From NCBI RefSeq assembly GCF_009861525.1, contig NZ_WVHL01000005.1, positions 1,860,001 to 1,924,000 on the forward strand: DNA of 64,000 nt, read 5' to 3'. A program made the position numbers and the translations under genes. Under the pieces are notes generated by a model that was given only the letters and a program-made list of their open reading frames with translations, was not told the DNA's origin and ran no database searches. This document shows, piece after piece, positions 52,401 to 60,102 of the stretch (within the stretch, counting starts at the first letter, position 1; each line of letters opens with the position of its first letter). This stretch comes from Pseudomonas sp. LD120 (lineage in GTDB: Bacteria; Pseudomonadota; Gammaproteobacteria; Pseudomonadales; Pseudomonadaceae).

Positions 52401-55400
52401 CGGTTTTCCTCAAGCCATCACCACCGCCTTGGGCAACACCCTGAGCATCACTGGCTTCAATGCGGCCACCGGTGAGGTCAGCTACAGCTACACCCTCAAT
52501 GGCAATGATGGGCACCCGACCGCCAACGGCGCCAACAGTTTGAGCGAGCAGTTCAACGTCGTGGCTACCGATGTGGACGGCAGCAGCGCCACGGGCTCGC
52601 TGGACGTCAACGTGGTGGACGATGTGCCCACAGCGGTCAACGACAGCAACGCCGACACCGCCTCTGAAAGCCAATTGACCCTGACGGGCAATGTGCTGAC
52701 CAACGATGTGCAAGGCGCCGATCGGGTGGCTTCCGGCCCCGTTACCGCCGGTACCTTCACCGGCACCTACGGCACCCTGGTACTGGCGGCGGACGGCAGT
52801 TATACCTACACCGTGCATCCGACCGATCCGGCCTTCTTGGCACTCAAGGGCGGCGGCGACGGTAGTGAAACTTTCGCCTACACCATTACCGACTCGGACG
52901 GCGATACCAGCACCGCCAATCTGGTGCTGCAGGTGCACAACAACGACGATCCGGTGACCTTGAACGGCCTGGATGTGAACGGTGGCGAGCTCACCGTCTA
53001 CGAAAAAAATCTCGGCACCGGCAGCAACCCAGACGCACCAGCGCTGACCCAAAGCGGTACGTTCACGGTCACCGCGCCGGATGGCCTGCAAACCCTGACG
53101 GTGGGGGGCATCAATGTGGTTGCAGGCGGCGTGGCGGCGGGGTTCCCGCAGACCGCCACCACTGCTCTGGGTAACACCCTGAGCATCACCGGCTATAACG
53201 CCAGCACCGGTGAGGTCAGCTACAGCTACACCCTCAACGGCAACGATGGACACCCGACCGCCAACGGCGCCAACAATTTGAGCGAGCAGTTCAGCGTCGT
53301 GGCTACCGATGTGGACGGCAGCAGCGCCACGGGCTCGCTGGACGTCAACGTGGTGGACGATGTGCCCACAGCGGTCAACGACAGCAACGCCGACACCGCC
53401 TCTGAAAGCCAATTGACCTTGACGGGCAATGTGCTGACCAACGATGTGCAAGGCGCCGATCGGGTGGCTTCCGGCCCCGTTACCGCCGGCACTTTCACCG
53501 GCACCTACGGCACCCTGGTACTGGCGGCGGATGGCAGTTATACCTACACCGTGCATCCGACCGATCCGGCCTTCTTGGCACTCAAGGGCGGCGGCGACGG
53601 TAGTGAAACTTTCGCCTACACCATTACCGACTCGGACGGCGATACCAGCACCGCTAACCTGGTGCTGCAGGTGCACAACAACGACGATCCGGTGACCTTG
53701 AACGGCCTGGATGTGAACGGTGGCGAGCTCACTGTCTACGAAAAAAATCTCGGCACCGGCAGCAACCCAGACGCACCAGCGCTGACCCAAAGCGGTACGT
53801 TCACGGTTACCGCTGTGGACGGTCTGCAGACCTTGAGTGTTGGCGGTATTGCCGTGGTCAGCGGTGGCGTGGCGGCCGGTTTTCCTCAAGCCATCACCAC
53901 CGCCTTGGGCAACACCCTGAGCATCACCGGCTATAACGCCAGCACCGGTGAGGTCAGCTACAGCTACACCCTCAACGGTAACGATGGACACCCGACCGCC
54001 AACGGCGCCAACAGTTTGAGCGAGCAGTTCAGCGTCGTGGCTACCGATGTGGACGGCAGCAGCGCCACGGGCTCGCTGGACGCCAACGTGGTGGACGATG
54101 TGCCCACAGCGGTCAACGACAGCAACCTGAGCACTGCCTCTGAAAGCCAATTGACCCTGACGGGCAATGTGCTGACCAACGACACCCAAGGGGCGGACCG
54201 AGTGCCAAGTGGTCCGGTTACCGCCGGCACTTTCACCGGCACCTACGGCACCCTGGTACTCAATGCCAATGGTTCTTACACCTACACGCTAAACCCCTCA
54301 GATGCCGACTTCAAAGCCTTGCACGGTAACGGCAATGGTACTGAGAACTTCGCCTACACCATTACCGACTCGGACGGCGATACCAGCACCGCCAATCTGG
54401 TGCTGCAGGTGCACAACAACGACGATCCGGTGACCTTGAACGGCCTGGATGTGAACGGTGGCGAGCTCACTGTCTACGAAAAAAATCTCGGCACCGGCAG
54501 CAACCCAGACGCACCAGCGCTGACCCAAAGCGGCACGTTCACGGTCACCGCTGTGGACGGTCTGCAGACCTTGAGTGTTGGCGGTATTGCCGTGGTCAGC
54601 GGTGGCGTGGCGGCCGGTTTTCCTCAAGCCATCACCACCGCCTTGGGCAACACCCTGAGCATCACTGGCTTCAATGCGGCCACCGGTGAGGTCAGCTACA
54701 GCTACACCCTCAACGGTAACGATGGACACCCGACCGCCAACGGCGCCAACAGTTTGAGCGAGCAGTTCAACGTCGTGGCTACCGATGTGGACGGCAGCAG
54801 CGCCACGGGCTCGCTGGACGTCAACGTGGTGGACGATGTGCCCACAGCGGTCAACGACAGCAACGCCGACACCGCCTCTGAAAGCCAATTGACCCTGACG
54901 GGCAATGTGCTGACCAACGACACCCAAGGGGCGGACCGAGTGCCAAGTGGTCCGGTTACCGCCGGCACTTTCACCGGCACCTACGGCACCCTGGTACTCA
55001 ATGCCAATGGTTCTTACACCTACACGCTAAACCCCTCAGATGCCGACTTCAAAGCCTTGCACGGTAACGGCAATGGTACTGAGAACTTCGCCTACACCAT
55101 TACCGACTCGGACGGCGACACCAGCACCGCTAACCTGGTGCTGCAGGTGCACAACAACGACGATCCGGTGACCTTGAACGGTCTGGATGTGAACGGTGGC
55201 GAGCTCACCGTCTATGAAAAAAATCTCGGCACCGGCAGCAACCCAGACGCACCAGCGCTGACCCAAAGCGGTACGTTCACGGTCACCGCGCCGGATGGCC
55301 TGCAAAGCCTGACGGTGGGGGGCATCAATGTGGTTGCAGGTGGCGTGGCGGCGGGGTTCCCGCAGACCGCCACCACTGCTCTGGGCAACACCCTGAGTAT

Positions 55401-58400
55401 CACCGGCTATAACGCCAGCACCGGTGAGGTCAGCTACAGCTACACGCTGCTGGATAATGAAACCCACCCGACTGCACTCGGGGCCAACAGCATTGCCGAG
55501 CACTTCAGTGTGCTGGCCACCGACGGCGACGGCAGCACGGCCGCCGGGGTGATCGACGTCAACATCGTCGATGATTTGCCCATCGCTACTGCCGATAGCA
55601 CCACTGCGGTGGAAGGCGCGACGGTCAATGTCAGTGTGCTTGGCAATGACCTGCTGGGCGCGGATGGTGCGGCAGTCGGTGGGGCAGTGGTCGGTGTGCG
55701 CGCCGGCGGCAACACCGCGACTTCGGCGATCGGCGGGTTGGGCAGCACCATCAATGGCACCTACGGCACCCTGACCCTGGATGCCGCCGGTAATGCGGTG
55801 TACCACAGCAATCCGAACTCGGTGAACCCGCCTGGTGCCAGTGACGTCTTTACCTACACCATTCGTGACAGCGATGGCGACGAAAGCACCACCACCTTGA
55901 CCATCAATGTCACTGACAGCGGCCTCAAGGCGGTGACTGATCAAGATGTCACCGTCTATGAAAAGGCCTTGGATCTGAACAAAGACGGTCAGGACCTGGC
56001 TGCCGGCACCGTGATCGGTAGCGATCCAGGCTCCACTGCGGAAACCGCCAGCGGCACCTTGGTCGGCTCGGTTACCGGTGGTTCGGGAGGCATCACGTTC
56101 AGCCTGGTGGGCAGCGCCACCGGAAGTTATGGACAGATTCTGCTCAACCCCAATGGCACCTACACCTACACCTTGACCTCGGCGCCGAAAACCACCCCCA
56201 ATGCCAACGATGGCAGCAACACGCTCAGCGAGAGCTTCACCTACAAGGCCACCGATGCCCTGGGTAATAGCACCACCGGCAGCATCTTGGTGAGCATTGT
56301 CGATGACGTGCCTAAGGCCGTGGCCAGCGAGCGCTCGGTGACTGCGGTGGAGGTGGACTCCAACTTGCTGTTGGTGATTGACGTGTCCGGCAGCATGGCC
56401 GATCCGTCGGGGGTAGTGGGGCTGTCGCGCCTGGATCTGGCCAAGCAGGCCATCAGTGCCCTGCTCGACAAGTACGACAATATGGGCGATGTCAAAGTCC
56501 AACTTGTCACGTTCAGCAGCACAGCCACTGACAGAACGCCCGTCTGGGTCGACGTGGCCACTGCCAAGTCGATTGTCGCCACACTGACCGCCGGTGGCGG
56601 AACCAACTATGACGCCGCAGTGGCCGCAGCGAAACTGGCCTTTGTCACCAGTGGCCAACTGACCGGGGCGCAGAACGTTGGTTACTTTTTCTCCGATGGC
56701 GCACCCACCTCGGGCCAGGAAATCGGCACTGCAGACGAGACGGCCTGGAAAGCCTTCCTCGATGCCAATAGCATCAAGAACTATGCAATTGGCCTGGGGA
56801 CCGGGGTCAGCAACGCCAACCTCGACCCTCTGGCTTACGATGGCAGTACCCACATCAATACCAACGCGGTGGTGGTCACTGATTTGAGTCAGCTCAACTC
56901 GGTGCTGGCCGGTACAGTGCAAGGCTACCCGGTTACCGGCAGCCTGCTGGTTGATGGCGGCAGCTTTGGTGCCGACGGTGGTTTTATCAAATCGATCGTG
57001 GTCGATGGCGGTACCTACACCTATGACCCCAAAGGCAACAGTAACCAAGGCTCGCTGACATTCAGTGGCACCACCAACAATGGCACTTTCAATACCGTTA
57101 ACAACAGCGTCAGCATCACCACCAGCAATAGCGGCACTTTGGTGGTGAACCTCGACACCGGTGACTTCAGCTACACCTCGCAGAAGGTCACCGGCAGCGT
57201 GATCACTGAGACTTTCGGTTACACCGTGAGCGACAACGATGGTGACCTGGCCACCTCGAACCTGGTAATCAAGGTCAATCCCAATACGCCACCGGTGGCG
57301 GTTGATGACCACATCATCACCAATGTGCTGTCGAGCAGCGTGGCGATTCCCGGGGATGTGTTGCTGGCCAACGACAGCGATGCCAACGGTGATCCGCTCA
57401 GTGCTGCGCCGACTACCTTTAATACCGGTTGGGTAGCCAAGGGGGCGGATTTCATTTCCCCCAACCAGCAGACCATCCCCTTCACCGGCACGAGCAACTC
57501 ACCGGCCAACCGGGCCATTACTGTTGACCGGGCCTCGTTTAACGCCACCACCGCGACCATGACCGCGGTGGTGCTGGTCAGTGGTTATCTGGGGGCGGTC
57601 ACTAACTCCAACGCCAACGATGAAGATGTCATCACCGTAAACCTCAAACAGGGAGAAACCCTGAATCTGAACCACAACCTTGCGGCAGGGCACGTCACCA
57701 TGGAGTACGCCTTCAACGGTGGTGCCTACACCGCCATCGCCGATGGTGGCACCTTCACCGCGGCGGCGGATGGGGTTTACCAGATCCATCTCGTCAACAT
57801 CACCAACACCAGCGGTGGCAACACTAATGCTGCGGAATACTATCAACTGACCATGACCGTCGATTACTCCGGGGCGCAGAGCGTCACGCCGGACTACAAC
57901 GGCACCTACACGGCCAGCGATAGCCACGGCGGCAGCGATGTAGCGGCGGTGAGTATCTCCTATCAGGATGGACACACCTTGACCGGCACTTCCGGTGACG
58001 ACGTGCTGGTAGCGGGCAGCGGCGACAACACCCTCAATGGCGGTGACGGCAACGATGTGCTGACAGCGGGCTCGGGCAACAACACCCTGCAGGGCGGCGA
58101 TGGCAATGACCTATTGTTCAGCGGGCCGGGCAACGACTTGCTGGATGGTGGTCCAGGCACTGATACCGCCAGTTATGCCCATGCAACGGCTGGGGTGACG
58201 GTCAGTCTCGGCCTGCTGGGGGCGCAAAATACCCTCGGGGCCGGAACCGACACCTTGACCGGCATCGAGAACCTGGTGGGTTCGAATTACAACGACACCC
58301 TGACCGGGGATGGCAATGCCAACGTCATCACCGGTGGCCTGGGCGACGATGTGCTCAATGGTGGCAGTGGCGACGATCTGCTGATTGGCGGTATGGGTAA

Positions 58401-58788
58401 CAACACCTTGACCGGGGGCGGCGGCAGCGACACCTTCCAGTGGCTGCAGGGCAACAGCGGTCACGATGTGGTGACCGACTTCACGCCGGGCACCGACAAA
58501 TTGGACCTGTCACAACTGCTTCAGGGGGAAAACGCTACCTCCGCGTCCCTGGATGATTACCTGCATTTCAAGGTCACCGGCAGCGGCGCCAGTTTGGTCA
58601 CCAGCATTGATGTCAGTGCGGTGGCAGGGGCCACGCCGACTCAGACCATCGATCTGGCGGGGGTCGACCTGGCGACGCATTATGGGGTCACCCCGGGAGC
58701 GGGAGGTGTGATTGCCGGTGGCGCGGATACCGCCACCATCATCAATGGCATGCTCAACGACCATTCGTTGAAGGTGGATACGGTCTGA
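49459..58788 (+). CDS. Giant LapA/MapA-class RTX surface adhesin
   Basis: 3109 residues from ATG 49459 with GGAGGAG upstream. The N-terminal retention module (MATLIGIVTQVIGQAYAVAANG...VEQLQKAIAAGDDP) carries TAAG at 115-118, the di-alanine LapG cleavage type. Then Gly-rich linker, eight repeat units (residues about 183-2150) of cadherin/VCBS type, a von Willebrand A domain at about 2300-2480 (MIDAS DVSGS at 2308, GGTNY, SDGAPT) and further Ig-like parts. RTX nonapeptides (GGDGNDVL types) lie at about 2840-2990, and a C-terminal T1SS-143-like signal domain ends DHSLKVDTV. It is exported by LapEBC and held on the surface until a LapG-like protease cleaves; neither lapG nor lapD lies in this window. 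Role: biofilm attachment. Confidence 0.93.
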   Translation: MATLIGIVTQVIGQAYAVAANGARRALVEGDRLFVGEQLVTGAEGAVAVRLQNGQELTMGRDSSQQLTAQLLDHQASHVDTPQVLTPSEAQLSDVEQLQKAIAAGDDPTQSAEATAAGPTGTGGAPGGLGGGHSFVLLTEVGGRVDPVIGFPTAGFNGIPEFIPERLDGLLPLNGAGPDNPVSLSGLSVDGGELTVNEANLELGSASNPLALIQNGTFGVSAPDGLASLNVGGISVVSAGVATAFPQSIVTGLGNTLTITGYNAATGVVSYSYTLNGNDPHSAGDGVNSLSEQFSVIASDSNGDSASGTLDVNIIDDVPTAVNDSNADTASESQLTLTGNVLTNDVQGADRVASGPVTAGTFTGTYGTLVLAADGSYTYTMHPTDPAFLALKGGGDGSETFAYTITDSDGDTSTANLVLQVHNNDDPVLLRGLDIEGGELNVYEKNLSAGSSPDASVLTQSGTFTVTALDGLKNLSVAGIAVVSDGSASTFPQSMTTALGNTLSITGYNASTGEVSYSYTLNGNDGHPTANGANNLSEQFSVVATDVDGSSATGSLDVNVVDDVPTAVNDSNADTASESQLTLTGNVLTNDTQGADRVPSGPVTAGTFTGTYGTLVLAADGSYTYTVHPTDPAFLALKGGGDGSETFAYTITDSDGDTSTANLVLQVHNNDDPVTLNGLDVNGGELTVYEKNLGTGSNPDAPALTQSGTFTVTAVDGLQTLTVGGINVVAGGVAAGFPQTATTALGNTLSITGYNASTGEVSYSYTLNGNDGHPTANGANNLSEQFSVVATDVDGSSATGSLDVNVVDDVPTAVNDSNADTASESQLTLTGNVLTNDVQGADRVASGPVTAGTFTGTYGTLVLAADGSYTYTVHPTDPAFLALKGGGDGSETFAYTITDSDGDTSTANLVLQVHNNDDPVTLNGLDVNGGELTVYEKNLGTGSNPDAPALTQSGTFTVTAVDGLQTLSVGGIAVVSGGVAAGFPQAITTALGNTLSITGFNAATGEVSYSYTLNGNDGHPTANGANSLSEQFNVVATDVDGSSATGSLDVNVVDDVPTAVNDSNADTASESQLTLTGNVLTNDVQGADRVASGPVTAGTFTGTYGTLVLAADGSYTYTVHPTDPAFLALKGGGDGSETFAYTITDSDGDTSTANLVLQVHNNDDPVTLNGLDVNGGELTVYEKNLGTGSNPDAPALTQSGTFTVTAPDGLQTLTVGGINVVAGGVAAGFPQTATTALGNTLSITGYNASTGEVSYSYTLNGNDGHPTANGANNLSEQFSVVATDVDGSSATGSLDVNVVDDVPTAVNDSNADTASESQLTLTGNVLTNDVQGADRVASGPVTAGTFTGTYGTLVLAADGSYTYTVHPTDPAFLALKGGGDGSETFAYTITDSDGDTSTANLVLQVHNNDDPVTLNGLDVNGGELTVYEKNLGTGSNPDAPALTQSGTFTVTAVDGLQTLSVGGIAVVSGGVAAGFPQAITTALGNTLSITGYNASTGEVSYSYTLNGNDGHPTANGANSLSEQFSVVATDVDGSSATGSLDANVVDDVPTAVNDSNLSTASESQLTLTGNVLTNDTQGADRVPSGPVTAGTFTGTYGTLVLNANGSYTYTLNPSDADFKALHGNGNGTENFAYTITDSDGDTSTANLVLQVHNNDDPVTLNGLDVNGGELTVYEKNLGTGSNPDAPALTQSGTFTVTAVDGLQTLSVGGIAVVSGGVAAGFPQAITTALGNTLSITGFNAATGEVSYSYTLNGNDGHPTANGANSLSEQFNVVATDVDGSSATGSLDVNVVDDVPTAVNDSNADTASESQLTLTGNVLTNDTQGADRVPSGPVTAGTFTGTYGTLVLNANGSYTYTLNPSDADFKALHGNGNGTENFAYTITDSDGDTSTANLVLQVHNNDDPVTLNGLDVNGGELTVYEKNLGTGSNPDAPALTQSGTFTVTAPDGLQSLTVGGINVVAGGVAAGFPQTATTALGNTLSITGYNASTGEVSYSYTLLDNETHPTALGANSIAEHFSVLATDGDGSTAAGVIDVNIVDDLPIATADSTTAVEGATVNVSVLGNDLLGADGAAVGGAVVGVRAGGNTATSAIGGLGSTINGTYGTLTLDAAGNAVYHSNPNSVNPPGASDVFTYTIRDSDGDESTTTLTINVTDSGLKAVTDQDVTVYEKALDLNKDGQDLAAGTVIGSDPGSTAETASGTLVGSVTGGSGGITFSLVGSATGSYGQILLNPNGTYTYTLTSAPKTTPNANDGSNTLSESFTYKATDALGNSTTGSILVSIVDDVPKAVASERSVTAVEVDSNLLLVIDVSGSMADPSGVVGLSRLDLAKQAISALLDKYDNMGDVKVQLVTFSSTATDRTPVWVDVATAKSIVATLTAGGGTNYDAAVAAAKLAFVTSGQLTGAQNVGYFFSDGAPTSGQEIGTADETAWKAFLDANSIKNYAIGLGTGVSNANLDPLAYDGSTHINTNAVVVTDLSQLNSVLAGTVQGYPVTGSLLVDGGSFGADGGFIKSIVVDGGTYTYDPKGNSNQGSLTFSGTTNNGTFNTVNNSVSITTSNSGTLVVNLDTGDFSYTSQKVTGSVITETFGYTVSDNDGDLATSNLVIKVNPNTPPVAVDDHIITNVLSSSVAIPGDVLLANDSDANGDPLSAAPTTFNTGWVAKGADFISPNQQTIPFTGTSNSPANRAITVDRASFNATTATMTAVVLVSGYLGAVTNSNANDEDVITVNLKQGETLNLNHNLAAGHVTMEYAFNGGAYTAIADGGTFTAAADGVYQIHLVNITNTSGGNTNAAEYYQLTMTVDYSGAQSVTPDYNGTYTASDSHGGSDVAAVSISYQDGHTLTGTSGDDVLVAGSGDNTLNGGDGNDVLTAGSGNNTLQGGDGNDLLFSGPGNDLLDGGPGTDTASYAHATAGVTVSLGLLGAQNTLGAGTDTLTGIENLVGSNYNDTLTGDGNANVITGGLGDDVLNGGSGDDLLIGGMGNNTLTGGGGSDTFQWLQGNSGHDVVTDFTPGTDKLDLSQLLQGENATSASLDDYLHFKVTGSGASLVTSIDVSAVAGATPTQTIDLAGVDLATHYGVTPGAGGVIAGGADTATIINGMLNDHSLKVDTV
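50005..55908 (+). repeat. Tandem array of 738-bp adhesin repeats
   Basis: Eight units starting at 50005, 50743, 51481, 52219, 52957, 53695, 54433 and 55171, exactly 738 bp (246 codons) apart. Each begins with ...LDVNGGELTVYEKNLG-type residues. Units 2-7 are almost identical in large blocks at DNA level, including third positions; unit 1 is more different and unit 8 diverges in its second half. The exact period and near-identity indicate recent homogenisation. Confidence 0.95.
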
Positions 58789-58833
58789 ATACGTGAGCGG
58801 CAGGTACTGACCTTGTGGCCGTTGGTGCTGTTG

Positions 58834-59229
58834 TCAGGGGCGGTGCAAGGTTTTCTGCCGCAGGATATAGAGGCTGACCAGCACTGCGCTGGTCAGCATG
58901 AATCCTCGAGCCCAGGGCAGGGGCACCAGGTAGCAGGAGAAACCGATACTCAGCCACATCAGGCCGATCGCATAGACCTTGCCCTTGAGCGGAATGCCAT
59001 TACCTTCCAGGTAATCGCGAATCCATGGGCCCAGGTGCGGGTGTTGCACCAGCCATTGATAGAAGCGCGGCGAACTGCGGGCAAAGCATGCGGCCGCCAG
59101 CAGTAGAAAGGGCGTGGTGGGCAATACTGGAAGGAAGATGCCGAGTACCCCTAGCGCTACGCTCAGCCAGCCGATGGCCAACAGAACGTAACGCAACAGC
59201 AGGGAACGTTGGCCTATGGGCGTGGCCAT
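58834..59229 (-). CDS. YbaN/DUF454 family membrane protein
   Basis: 131 residues with two or more hydrophobic segments (SLLLRYVLLAIGWLSVALGVLGIFLPVLPTTPFLLLAAACFARS is the DUF454 core). The GIFLPVLPTTPFLLLAAACFARSSPRFYQWL pattern is typical. Inner-membrane protein of unknown role. It is 10 bases from the YecA-type gene upstream on the same strand, and convergent with the adhesin gene. Confidence 0.93.
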   Translation of the reverse strand: MATPIGQRSLLLRYVLLAIGWLSVALGVLGIFLPVLPTTPFLLLAAACFARSSPRFYQWLVQHPHLGPWIRDYLEGNGIPLKGKVYAIGLMWLSIGFSCYLVPLPWARGFMLTSAVLVSLYILRQKTLHRP

Positions 59230-59239
59230 AGGCGACGAC

Positions 59240-59827
59240 TCAGTGGTGACGAGGCTTGAGCAGTGCTGGTTTTTCGTCGGGCGCGTTGCACAGCAGGTAC
59301 AGAGCGGTCAGGGCTTCGGGGATCTGTACGATCATGTCGTCCATCAGGTTGGCATCGGTCGCGATGTCGGAGAACTCGGGTTGTTCGTCGAACAGGCCGG
59401 ATCCCACCATGATCGGCAGTAGCATCTCGCTGACTTCTTCCTCTGCGGTTTCGAACCAGGCGGCTTCGCGCAGGAACACGCCCTCCATGAAACCGATGCA
59501 CCAGCCGCGCAGGTCGGAGTCGTCCGGGTCGTCACCCAGGTCGAGCTCGCACGGCAGCTCGAATTCTTCGTCGGAAGCCAGTTGGCGCGCGATATGCGCC
59601 TTGAGGGCCAGCAGGGTCGACTCGATCACTTCGCGCTCGGCATCGTCGCTGTAGTGCGGTTCTTCGGCGAACAGGGCATCGATCCACTCACGGTCAGGAA
59701 CGTTTTCCGAGCAGATCGACAGTGCGGTCAGGTAGCCGTGAGCGGCCACGTAGTCCAGCGCCTCGTCGTGCAGATCATCTGCGTCGAGGAAGACTTGCAG
59801 GCGGGTTAGTTGCTCAGCGAAGGACAT
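59240..59827 (-). CDS. YecA/UPF0149 family protein
   Basis: 195 residues. Helical and acidic, starting MSFAEQLTRLQVFLDADDLHDEALDYVAAHGYLTALSICSENVPDREW; LRGWCIGFMEGVFLREAAW is the UPF0149 core. No C-terminal SEC-C zinc motif visible, so this is the short form. It is a cytoplasmic protein of uncertain role. Same strand as ybaN, likely co-transcribed. Confidence 0.88.
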   Translation of the reverse strand: MSFAEQLTRLQVFLDADDLHDEALDYVAAHGYLTALSICSENVPDREWIDALFAEEPHYSDDAEREVIESTLLALKAHIARQLASDEEFELPCELDLGDDPDDSDLRGWCIGFMEGVFLREAAWFETAEEEVSEMLLPIMVGSGLFDEQPEFSDIATDANLMDDMIVQIPEALTALYLLCNAPDEKPALLKPRHH

Positions 59828-60016
59828 TGACGGGCTACCTTGGGGAATAAACGATGCTGAATTCTAGGCTTTCTTGAGCGCTCAAGCCAGCCACGGGGCA
59901 GATATGAACGGTTCTAAAGATTACCAGCGGTCCATTGTCGGTGCCCTGTGGCGGGAAGGCCTCGGGTATACTCGCGCGTTTTGTGATGCCCAACAGGCCC
60001 GAGGGCGAGTGCGGAC

Positions 60017-60057
60017 AAGTCGGCTAACGCTTGGATCGGTGAAGCGTGCCGACTTTT
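60017..60057 (+). terminator. Hairpin with T-run in the recQ leader
   Basis: AAGTCGGC (60017-60024) pairs with GCCGACTT (60048-60055), continued by ACGCTT (60027-60032) / AAGCGT (60042-60047) across a 2-base bulge, loop GGATCGGTG, then TT C. A TATACT -10-like sequence lies at 59967-59972. It may be a terminator, an attenuator for recQ or a small RNA end. Confidence 0.45.
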
Positions 60058-60102
60058 CGGCCAGTCTGAGTGTTGGGAATTCAGCGATTTTTGGAGTTTT
60101 TC

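Noticed and set aside
50020..54189. A 1389-codon open frame antisense to the adhesin repeats
   Set aside because: Shadow frame from GC-rich repeated DNA; its content only mirrors the 738-bp repeats, no ribosome site or family motif, and the plus-strand frame has clear domains.
50005..55908. Regular repeats considered as a CRISPR array
   Set aside because: Units are 738 bp, coding and nearly identical along their whole length, without short repeats and unique spacers.
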